Shown here: positions 15,049 through 21,535 of the stretch, one piece after another
Layout of the letters: each line of letters opens with the position of its first letter
Numbering within the stretch: position 1 is the stretch's first letter
NCBI GenBank assembly: GCA_964634255.1
Contig: CAZWJC010000043.1
Coordinates: 1 to 32,297, forward strand
Length of the DNA: 32,297 nucleotides
Direction: 5' to 3'
Source of the DNA: MWDV01 sp964634255
Lineage (GTDB): Bacteria > Verrucomicrobiota > Verrucomicrobiia > Limisphaerales > MWDV01
The notes under the pieces: generated by a model
Told to the model about the DNA's origin: nothing
Seen by the model: only the letters and a program-made list of their open reading frames with translations
The model's database searches: none
Program-made: the position numbers and the translations under genes

Positions 15049-16164
15049 ATGAACACGCGTGTCACCCGTCGGCGCTTTGTCGCCACCACGGCCCTTGGCG
15101 CTTTGGCTGGCCCGTCCTTGCTCGCCGCCGCCCAATCGCCCCAGGTTCTCGCCCGAACGCCAGCCAAGCCGGTCGTCATCGCCTCCGCCAACGGCAACAA
15201 ATCCAAGGACCCCGACGGTCTGACGTGCGTCGCCAAGGCGTTCAAGATGATCACTGGCGGCACCGACGTGCTCGACGCCGTGATCGCCGGTGTGAACATC
15301 CTCGAACTCGATCCAGAAGACACCAGTGTCGGTTACGGTGGTCTGCCGAATGCGGATGGCGTGGTCCAACTCGACGCGTCGGTGATGCACGGCCCGCGCA
15401 AACGCGCCGGCGCGGTGGCGTGTCTCGAAGGCGTGCGCACGCCTTCGGTCGTCGCGAAGGCCGTGATGGAGCAGACCGATAATCACTTGCTGGTCGGACG
15501 CGATGCCCGCCGGTTCGCGCGCAACCTGGGTTTCAAGATCGAGGCCGACTTGAACACGGAAAAGTCCCGCATGCTCTGGCTCGAATGGAAACGTCGCACC
15601 GATCCCGATCACTACCTCAACCCCAAGGACCGTGCGGCCGCGTGGCATCGCGCCGGGCAACAGATGGCCGCCGAAGGTTTGATTGATCCCGACCACTTCT
15701 ACGGCACGATCAACTGCAACGGCGTGAACGCGAAGGGCGAGGTGGCCGGCGTGACGACCACCAGCGGGCTGGCCTGGAAGATCCCGGGCCGCGTGGGCGA
15801 CTCGCCCATCCTCGGCGCGGGGCTCTATGTGGATGGCGATGTTGGCGGGGCTGGCTCGACGGGGCGGGGCGAGGCGAACCTGTTCGGGCTTTGTTCGTTC
15901 CTGATCGTCGAGCTGATGCGCGGTGGGGCGTCGCCGAAAGACGCCGGCATGACGGCGCTGAAGCGCGTGGCGGCGAACACAATCGAGAAGCGTCTGCGGA
16001 ACAGCCGCGGTCAGCCAAACTTCAGCGTGAATTACTACATCGTGAACACCCGCGGCGATTACGCGGGAGTGTCGCTTTACGAGTCGCGCTACGCCGTCTG
16101 CACGGAAGCCGGCCCGCAGACCTTGCCGACCGAGGCTCTGTTCACCGGCAAGCCGACGGACTGA
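15049..16164 (+). CDS. N4-(beta-N-acetylglucosaminyl)-L-asparaginase-type Ntn hydrolase, Tat-exported
   Basis: A 371-residue precursor. The N-terminus has a twin-arginine signal (TRRRFVATTALGALAGPSLL). The body matches glycosylasparaginase: GYGGLPN at about 95-101, a processing site before Thr220, then GRVGDSPILGAG at 247-258. The spacing Thr220 to Arg248 to Asp251 equals that of the human enzyme (Thr206, Arg234, Asp237), so Thr220 is the predicted nucleophile released by self-cleavage. The family cleaves the N-glycan to asparagine bond, or related beta-aspartyl bonds. The usual HDT at the cleavage site is replaced by FYGT, an unusual variant. The GH92 enzyme encoded about 9 kb away would act on the mannose part of the same glycans. 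The gene is followed 15 bp later by a small membrane protein, probably co-transcribed. Confidence 0.88.
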   Translation: MNTRVTRRRFVATTALGALAGPSLLAAAQSPQVLARTPAKPVVIASANGNKSKDPDGLTCVAKAFKMITGGTDVLDAVIAGVNILELDPEDTSVGYGGLPNADGVVQLDASVMHGPRKRAGAVACLEGVRTPSVVAKAVMEQTDNHLLVGRDARRFARNLGFKIEADLNTEKSRMLWLEWKRRTDPDHYLNPKDRAAAWHRAGQQMAAEGLIDPDHFYGTINCNGVNAKGEVAGVTTTSGLAWKIPGRVGDSPILGAGLYVDGDVGGAGSTGRGEANLFGLCSFLIVELMRGGASPKDAGMTALKRVAANTIEKRLRNSRGQPNFSVNYYIVNTRGDYAGVSLYESRYAVCTEAGPQTLPTEALFTGKPTD

Positions 16165-16179
16165 GATCGCGCGGACTTT

Positions 16180-16569
16180 ATGAACACACAAGGCTCTGCC
16201 AAGTCACCGTTGATCTGGTACGCCATCACGGCTGCGGTGGTCAGCGTGCCCTTCACGATCATTCACTTGATCGCCAAACCCGATGACGCGCCCATCTCGC
16301 CTTTGCAGCACGTGGCGGCGGCGCTCGCCAACTTCTTCGGCCCGTGGGGCGTGGTGCTCGTGCGGTTGGTGGACTTCCCCAACGCCGGGATGCGGTCGTT
16401 CAGTTGGGCGTGGGCGATTGGCCTGACGGTGATCGGAGGCTTGCTCCTCACCCTGGCGTCGCGAGTTGCCCGACGGCCCGCGCGACTGCTGCTCACGGCG
16501 CTGTGGGCGGTGTTTGTGGTTGTCTGGTTCCTCGTAGGGCTGACGCAGATCGCGGACGGACTGCTCTGA
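16180..16569 (+). CDS. Small membrane protein of unknown function
   Basis: A 129-residue protein with about four hydrophobic segments: IWYAITAAVVSVPFTIIHLI near 12-31, a central one near 44-64, WAWAIGLTVIGGLLLTLA near 76-93, and ALWAVFVVVWFLVGL near 107-121. No family motif is recognised. It starts 15 bp after the asparaginase stop and is probably in its operon. No Shine-Dalgarno sequence is evident. It is likely real given its length, composition and codon use like its neighbours. Its role is unknown. Confidence 0.65.
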   Translation: MNTQGSAKSPLIWYAITAAVVSVPFTIIHLIAKPDDAPISPLQHVAAALANFFGPWGVVLVRLVDFPNAGMRSFSWAWAIGLTVIGGLLLTLASRVARRPARLLLTALWAVFVVVWFLVGLTQIADGLL

Positions 16570-16648
16570 GCGGCGTCATCGCCAGCCAGATTGATCGTGT
16601 GCCCGAACACAACGCGACCGTTTCGACTGCAACTCACCGGGAATTACC

Positions 16649-16676
16649 TTGCTGCCTTTTTCGGCGTGCCTATGAT
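16649..16676 (+). promoter_or_regulatory. Candidate sigma-70-type promoter for the VOC gene
   Basis: TTGCTG (16649-16654), a 16-bp spacer, then TATGAT (16671-16676), 87 bp before ATG 16764. The surrounding ~70 bp, including an upstream AACGCGACCG (16611-16620), is closely matched upstream of the TIR gene. Confidence 0.55.
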
Positions 16677-16763
16677 CGCCCGCGATGACACGGCTGCCGC
16701 CACTGTCGCTTTTGCCGCGGACACTGTCCCGATGACACTGTTCGGCGTTTCTGAATTCCTGCC

Positions 16764-17126
16764 ATGACTCCAGACCCCAAAGAGAACCATATTGACTACG
16801 TCGAGTTCCCTGCCGCTTCGGTTGCCGCTTTGCAGGCGACGAAGCAGTTTTACGCCGATGTGTTTGGGTGGTCGTTCCAAGAGTGGGGGGACAAGTATGT
16901 GGACACGAAAGGCAGCGGCATCGCCTCCGGCGTCAACGCCGATCCGGCGCATCGGCCTCCGGCTCCGCTCGTGGTCCTGTTCACCGCGAACCTGGAGGCC
17001 ACCCGGGCGCGCGTCCTCAAAGCCGGCGGCACCCTTGCGAAGGACATCTTCTCCTTTCCCGGAGGACGGCGCTTCGAATACGTGGACCCCGCCGGCAACC
17101 GGCTGGCCGTGTGGTCGCCCAAGTAA
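16764..17126 (+). CDS. VOC (glyoxalase-like) family protein
   Basis: A 120-residue single VOC unit built of two beta-alpha-beta-beta-beta halves. The first half has HIDYVEFPA (residues 9-17) followed by a helix ending TKQFYADVFGWSFQEW. The second half has PLVVLFTANLEATRARVLKA (68-87) and ends with FEYVDPAGNRLAVW (104-117), where Glu105 is in the position of a usual metal ligand and His9 in that of the first. The family includes glyoxalases, dioxygenases and resistance proteins. The single-unit form resembles the many 'bleomycin resistance/glyoxalase-like' stress proteins of unknown substrate and would act as a dimer. It is monocistronic between two repeat-rich gaps. Family is confident, substrate unknown. 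Confidence 0.85.
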   Translation: MTPDPKENHIDYVEFPAASVAALQATKQFYADVFGWSFQEWGDKYVDTKGSGIASGVNADPAHRPPAPLVVLFTANLEATRARVLKAGGTLAKDIFSFPGGRRFEYVDPAGNRLAVWSPK

Positions 17127-17222
17127 CAGCACCTTCCTCGATCTCGCCAGGCGGAGCGATTGAAGCGGACTGTTGGCCCGGGCTGTCGCTGAACTGCGCC
17201 CTTTCAACGCAACCGCCACAAC

Positions 17223-17414
17223 CCAGCCCCGCAGGGGCGAAACACGAATAGCTCCGGGTGAAACCCGGAGAACAATCCGAATCCAAGTCCTCCGACCCTG
17301 CAAGGGTCGGACCGTGGCGGAGGTAACTCGTTCGGCCCGTTCAGGGCCGGGCAGCTTTGGAACGGCTGTTCCGTGGGTTGCCACCCACGGCTATTCACAT
17401 CGCATCCCTGCGGG
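17223..17414. repeat. 192-bp multi-hairpin dispersed repeat, copy A
   Basis: It aligns without gaps to 22849-23040, with 20 differences by my count (172/192 identical). In order it can form hairpins GCCCC-GCA-GGGGC, CTCCGGGT-GAA-ACCCGGAG, GACCCT-GCA-AGGGTC, CGGCCC-GTTCA-GGGCCG, CCGTGGGT-TGCC-ACCCACGG and TCCC-TGC-GGGA. Most differences between the copies are in loops or linkers. It is non-coding. Confidence 0.9.
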
Positions 17415-17480
17415 AAAAGCGGTGGTGCGTTCGCACGCAACGCGACCGCCATCCCTGTTACAGGTCGTTACAAATTAGCC

Positions 17481-17508
17481 TTGCCGCCTCTCTCGCCCGG
17501 CCTATGAT
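17481..17508 (+). promoter_or_regulatory. Candidate sigma-70-type promoter for the TIR gene
   Basis: TTGCCG (17481-17486), a 16-bp spacer, then TATGAT (17503-17508), 124 bp before ATG 17633. It is nearly the same as the promoter candidate before the VOC gene, including downstream CGCCC and ATGAC, and an upstream AACGCGACCG at 17439-17448. Confidence 0.55.
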
Positions 17509-17632
17509 CGCCCACAATGACGGGTAAGCCAGGATTTGGCCGTTACCGCTGTCTTTGTTCCAATGCGGCGTCGAGAACGGCCGCCGGAGTACATTTGGTG
17601 CGTAGTCAAACACCGTTTCGGAGGACACTGAA

Positions 17633-18313
17633 ATGATGCGAATTGAGAGAGGAGCAAAGCGAACCGCCAGGCCGGACATCTTCATTAGCCATTCGTCGCG
17701 CGACAAAGTCGCAGCCACCCAACTGGCCACAACCCTTAACTTTTGCGCTGTTGATGTATGGCTGGATGCTTGGGAACTTGAGGCAGGTCAAAGCCTAATC
17801 GACGAGATCGCAAGGGCAATGGACGATTCTCGGTATATCGCGATCTTGATTACCGAGAACTACAACAAGACGGTCTGGACCAAGACGGAGTACAAGAAAG
17901 CTCTGTCCCGGGAGCAAAAGGAGAATCGGACAGTTATGCTCCCACTGATCGTGGGTGAAGCTCAGATTCCAGGCTTTCTTGAGGACAAGATATACATTGA
18001 TCTGCGCACAGAGTACTTCGTCGGCATAACCACGCTAGTTAGCATGATTCACAGGCTGGACAGGTTTCGAGTTACTCGGGCTCTCTCAAGTCGCCAGCCT
18101 GAAGACGTTAGCGGTGTTTGGAAACTACTCAAGTCGATCGGATTCAAGCCTTACGTCGTAACGGGCAAGGCTGACTTTGACGAAATGCTCAAGTTCGGGG
18201 GAGAACTACTGAAAGACGACTTTGCGCATTTCTACCCTCATGTGCTTCTCGAGAACGCGGCGGTCTCTGATCATGTCAAGACTCTCGTCCGCGAGCTGCT
18301 TTCAACGGGCTAA
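17633..18313 (+). CDS. Stand-alone TIR-domain protein, candidate NAD-cleaving defence effector
   Basis: A 226-residue soluble protein. Residues about 14-140 are a TIR domain: DIFISHSSRDK at 15-25, VDVWLDAWELEAGQSLIDEI at 40-59, SRYIAILITENY at 66-77, and VWTKTEYKKAL at 81-91. Glu86 in that last segment is where the catalytic glutamate of NAD+-cleaving TIR proteins lies. Residues about 145-226 form a second small domain (DVSGVWKLLKSIGFKPYVVT) that I do not recognise; it could sense a trigger or hold an oligomer. The gene has a strong GGAGG at 17620-17624, 8 bases before the ATG, which most neighbours lack. Its G+C is visibly lower (29 of 60 in 17821-17880), suggesting transfer. No partner defence gene is adjacent. 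TIR identity is confident; the defence role is inference. Confidence 0.88.
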   Translation: MMRIERGAKRTARPDIFISHSSRDKVAATQLATTLNFCAVDVWLDAWELEAGQSLIDEIARAMDDSRYIAILITENYNKTVWTKTEYKKALSREQKENRTVMLPLIVGEAQIPGFLEDKIYIDLRTEYFVGITTLVSMIHRLDRFRVTRALSSRQPEDVSGVWKLLKSIGFKPYVVTGKADFDEMLKFGGELLKDDFAHFYPHVLLENAAVSDHVKTLVRELLSTG

Positions 18314-18539
18314 ACAATGCAATCTTCGCACGAACCAGCGGCGGGCAGCCAGACGCTGGACAAGTGACGAGGGCCACGGACGTGTCACCGCTCCGGGTTG
18401 GACATCATGGGCGCTCTCCCCGTTATCGATCAACGTTAGGCCGGCGGCCAAAGAGCCGTAGGAAAGCGCCCACCAGCGGACCTTTCCTGCTCGAATAGCG
18501 CGCCGCCAATCCCGAATAGCACCGGGCCGCCGGAGAGAG

Positions 18540-18596
18540 TCACTGAAGCGCGGAAAGCACGATGTCGTCTTGGTCTCTTGCGACCTGTCGGACCGC
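18540..18596 (-). pseudogene. Possible 3' remnant of a PQQ-type beta-propeller gene
   Basis: Read on the minus strand, the 17 codons before a TGA at 18540-18542 end VARDQDDIVLSALQ. This resembles the remnant at 25192-25302 (ending FVKDQDAVVLYAVQ). The DNA of 18543-18585 and 25195-25237 matches at 34 of 43 positions by my count. It abuts the permease stop. It is very short, so confidence is low. Confidence 0.35.
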
Positions 18597-19850
18597 TCAC
18601 TCATTGCGCATAGCAATGACCGGGTCCAGCCGTGCTGCTCGCACCGCCGGAATCAAGCCCGCCACCAGCCCGACGATGATCAGCACCACCGTCGCGACTG
18701 CCAGGGCCGGAAGCGAAATGCCCAGGTGAACATCGCCGCGGCCCGACGTGTCCTCAAAGAGCGGGCCAAGCAGCGGTAGCGTTCCGATCAGATGGGTCAA
18801 CACGGCGGCAACCAGCAGTCCGAGCAAACCGCCGAGCGCCGTTAGCGTCAGCCCTTCGAAGAGGATTTGCGAGAGGATGTGCCAGCGGCGCGCGCCGAGG
18901 GATTTGCGGATGCCGATTTCGCGCGTCCGTTCCGCCACCGACACCAGCATGATGTTCATCACGCCCACCGCGCCGATGCTCAACGTCAGCGTGCCGATGA
19001 TGGAGAGCAACACCTGAAGCGCGAGGCTCATGTTGGTGACGAGGCTGCGAAATTCGTTCCAGTCCAGGATCATCACGGCGCGTTCGTCGCGCGTGCCGAA
19101 GTGATGCGCGCGCGCGAGGGCCGCCCGCAGGTCCGGGATGATGCGCTGGCGGAAACCGTTTTGCGCCGGCGTCAGGACGATGTCGTTGAGATAGCGCGCG
19201 TCCACCATCATGGCCAGCGTGCTGAAGGGCACGAAAGCCGAGCGCCCGTCGGGTGACGAGTAGTTGCTGATCTGGGTCTTCTTGTCCAACACGCCAATGA
19301 CCACGAACCGGACGCCGTTGATCTTGATGTCCGCGCCGACCGCCGGCATGGCACTGAAGAGCTCCTTCTTCAAGTCCGCCCCGATGACCGCCACGCGCCG
19401 TCGGTGCAGCACGTCTTCCTCGGAGAGAAATCGTCCCTCGGCGCAGTCGGCCCGCCGGATGCGCCCAAAGGCGGCATAGACGCCGGCCACGCTGTAGTTG
19501 CGGGTGCGATAGCCGAAGTTCACCGGGAGGAAGCGCCGCAACTCGGGCGAGATGGCCTCGATCGTGGGGACGCCTTCCTTCAGCGTCTCAATGTCGCGCA
19601 GCTCCAGCAGAATTTTGCGGCCGGCCCGTTCCCCGCCGGCTTGCTCGCTGGTCTGGCCCGGGAAGATCACGATGAGGTCCTTGCCAATCTGATCGAACGC
19701 GCTGACCAGAGCCGTGGCGAAGCCATTGCCGTAGGACAGTAGGAGCACCAACGACGCGATGCCCCACGCCACGCTGAGCAGGGTGAGCAGCGAACGCAGC
19801 CGGGAATGGCTGAGCGCGTGAAACGCCTCGCTGAGGATGTGGCGGATCAT
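18597..19850 (-). CDS. MacB-type ABC transporter permease (FtsX fold), downstream copy
   Basis: A 417-residue permease. An N-terminal membrane segment (LRSLLTLLSVAWGIASLVLL, about 18-37) is followed by a large extracytoplasmic MacB_PCD domain (about 45-280). The C-terminal FtsX domain has three membrane segments and the hallmark VAERTREIGIRKSLGARRW between them. Such permeases transmit ATPase motion to a periplasmic adaptor to push substrates out or remodel the envelope. ATG 19850 is chosen by alignment with its paralog; the frame extends to 20042 across a repeat, which is not credible. It is the last of three co-directional genes, 325 bp after the other permease. It has no ATP-binding domain of its own. 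Confidence 0.9.
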   Translation of the reverse strand: MIRHILSEAFHALSHSRLRSLLTLLSVAWGIASLVLLLSYGNGFATALVSAFDQIGKDLIVIFPGQTSEQAGGERAGRKILLELRDIETLKEGVPTIEAISPELRRFLPVNFGYRTRNYSVAGVYAAFGRIRRADCAEGRFLSEEDVLHRRRVAVIGADLKKELFSAMPAVGADIKINGVRFVVIGVLDKKTQISNYSSPDGRSAFVPFSTLAMMVDARYLNDIVLTPAQNGFRQRIIPDLRAALARAHHFGTRDERAVMILDWNEFRSLVTNMSLALQVLLSIIGTLTLSIGAVGVMNIMLVSVAERTREIGIRKSLGARRWHILSQILFEGLTLTALGGLLGLLVAAVLTHLIGTLPLLGPLFEDTSGRGDVHLGISLPALAVATVVLIIVGLVAGLIPAVRAARLDPVIAMRNE

Positions 19851-19867
19851 CTCAGATGACGCAGTTA

Positions 19868-20140
19868 AACCACGGATGGACACAGATGGACACAGATGAA
19901 GGACACACGCACAGTCATGGAGCGCGACTGTGCTGAAAGCCAGTCGCAGCAGCCTCGAAAGCATGAACGTGCTGCGGCTGGTCTTCGACACAGCCGCGCT
20001 CCAGAATCTTTGTCGTTTGCGCAAGAAGTTCCAGAACTGCAATAAGGAAGACAGGCAAGCGAGAGCGTCAGGCAGTTTACCTGATGGCTAAATGGGAAGC
20101 TCACTCCGGAATCCGTGTTCATCAGTGTGTATCCGTGGTT
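19868..20140. repeat. 30-bp inverted repeats of decamer units enclosing a double-hairpin element
   Basis: The left copy (19868-19897) is AACCACGGAT followed by two identical GGACACAGAT decamers. The right copy (20111-20140), read on the minus strand, is AACCACGGAT ACACACTGAT GAACACGGAT, which is 25 of 30 identical. The 213 bp between contain element B1. It fills most of the gap between the two permease genes, and no target-site duplication is obvious. Confidence 0.6.
19919..20002. repeat. Double-hairpin element, family B, copy B1
   Basis: 84 bp bounded by GGAGCGCG and CGCGCTCC. The left stem is GCGACTG (19924-19930) with CAGTCGC (19941-19947). The right stem is GCGGCTG (19974-19980) with CAGCCGC (19991-19997). 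The right arm is an inverted copy of the left, and the A:T pair of one arm is a G:C pair in the other. Confidence 0.8.
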
Positions 20141-20175
20141 GGTTTCCATTTCGGTTCTCTCCGCTGAATAGAGAA

Positions 20176-21429
20176 TCATTCGTAGCGTAATGCCTCAACC
20201 GGCGTGAGCAGCGAAGCACGCCGCGCCGGGTACATCGCCGCCAGAATCCCGACCAACACCAGCGTGAAGAACGCCACGCCCGCGGTGAAGCGGGTGATGG
20301 GCAGGCCGGCGAACATCTGCGGCAGCGGGAGTTGCGCGACTAATTGGCTAATGACGACCGCGAAAGCCACGCCCACGACGCCGCTGCCCAGCGTGAGCAC
20401 CAGGGACTCCAGGAAGAACTCCGTCAGGATGCGCTGCGGCGTGGCGCCGATGGCCAGCTTGATGCCGATCTCGCGCGTGCGCTCGGCCACCGCCACCAGC
20501 ATGATGTTCATCACGCCCAGACCGCCCAGGCCCAGCGTGATTACGGCCACGAACGCCAGAAAGATTTGCATGGATTCAAACACGCCGTTCACGAGCCGTG
20601 CCTCGCGCACGGTGTCCCAGACCCACAACGCGCCTTCGTCGGCGGGCTCGAAGCCGTGACGGCGACCGAGCACGTGGCGCACTTGGCGCAAAGCCTCGGC
20701 ATGTTCGTCCGCCGAACGCGGCATTAGGATGATGTTGTCGATCGCGTCCAAGCCCACGAAGGGGCGCGGGTCGGGAAAGTGCCGGGCCATGGTCGAGTAG
20801 GGCATGAGGATCTTCTCGCCGTCGAAGCCGTTGTAGGAGTTGTTCTGGTCCTTCTTCTTGAGTTCGCCCACGACGGTGAACGGAATGCCCTGGATGCGCA
20901 CGTTGGCGCCAACGGCGGGTCGGCTGGCAAAAAGCTGCTTCTTCACCTCTTCGCCGAGGATGCAAACCGCCCGGCGTTCGCGGAAGTCGTCGTCGTTCAA
21001 GGGGCGACCGGCGGCGAGGTTCATGGAGCGGATCTGCTGATAAACCGGCGCGATGCCGTGGGTGGAAAACGTGCCGGAGTTGTGCTGGCTGGCCGCGCCG
21101 AGGCTCCGGTCCAATTCGGGCGTGACCTGGCCCACGAGCGGGCATTCTTCCTGAATGGCCAGCACGTCGGCGTAGGTCAGTTGAACGGGGCGGCCGGCGC
21201 GTTGATCGCCCGCCTGCCGGCTGGTGCGTCCGCCCCACAGGATGGCGATGTCCGTGCCCATCACCGCCAGGCTTTGGCGATAACCGATCTTGAAACCGTC
21301 GCCGATGGCCATCATGAAGATGATCGAAGCGATCCCCCACGCGATGCCGAACATGGTGAGCGCGCTGCGGAGCTTGTGCGCCCACACGTTGCGCACCGTC
21401 TGGAGCAGAAGTTCGCTCCACCAGTTCAT
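20176..21429 (-). CDS. MacB-type ABC transporter permease (FtsX fold), upstream copy
   Basis: A 417-residue paralog of the permease at 18597-19850, with the same length and plan. It has an N-terminal membrane segment (LRSALTMFGIAWGIASIIFM, about 21-40), an extracytoplasmic MacB_PCD domain, then a C-terminal FtsX domain with VAERTREIGIKLAIGATPQR and three membrane segments, ending in EALRYE, a common ending in the family. It follows the adaptor gene by 106 bp, most of that gap being element C1. Two permease genes in series suggest a heterodimeric permease. The ATP-binding subunit is missing from this cluster and must come from elsewhere. Start ATG 21429 aligns with the paralog. Confidence 0.9.
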   Translation of the reverse strand: MNWWSELLLQTVRNVWAHKLRSALTMFGIAWGIASIIFMMAIGDGFKIGYRQSLAVMGTDIAILWGGRTSRQAGDQRAGRPVQLTYADVLAIQEECPLVGQVTPELDRSLGAASQHNSGTFSTHGIAPVYQQIRSMNLAAGRPLNDDDFRERRAVCILGEEVKKQLFASRPAVGANVRIQGIPFTVVGELKKKDQNNSYNGFDGEKILMPYSTMARHFPDPRPFVGLDAIDNIILMPRSADEHAEALRQVRHVLGRRHGFEPADEGALWVWDTVREARLVNGVFESMQIFLAFVAVITLGLGGLGVMNIMLVAVAERTREIGIKLAIGATPQRILTEFFLESLVLTLGSGVVGVAFAVVISQLVAQLPLPQMFAGLPITRFTAGVAFFTLVLVGILAAMYPARRASLLTPVEALRYE

Positions 21430-21445
21430 GACCCCCTCAAATCCT

Positions 21446-21510
21446 TGTAGCCGCCGACGTCAGTCGGCGCAAACTTAAGGCAATGGCGCGGACTGACGTC
21501 CGCGGCTACA
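21446..21510. repeat. Double-hairpin element, family C
   Basis: 65 bp. The left arm (21446-21470) and right arm (21486-21510) are 25-base inverted copies with only two differences, at positions 10 and 21. Those two positions pair with each other inside each arm: the left hairpin is GCCGAC-GTCA-GTCGGC and the right GCGGAC-TGAC-GTCCGC. The ends are TGTAGCCG and CGGCTACA. It lies between the adaptor and permease genes. Confidence 0.85.
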
Positions 21511-21535
21511 CGGGCTCGGAGATTCTGAAGCCCAC

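Larger units (their letters stand above)
17127..17632. other. 506-bp intergenic region with repeat copy A and the TIR promoter
   Basis: It holds the 192-bp multi-hairpin repeat (17223-17414) and a promoter-like sequence (17481-17508). Short frames across the repeat on either strand are not believable genes. Confidence 0.55.

Noticed and set aside
17204..17452. 82-codon minus-strand frame, and its counterpart at 22753-23010
   Set aside because: Both run over the 192-bp hairpin repeat. The repeat's conservation follows hairpins, not codons.
19851..20042. N-terminal extension of the downstream permease frame
   Set aside because: The extension is translated from the inverted-repeat region. The paralog shows the natural start at 19850.
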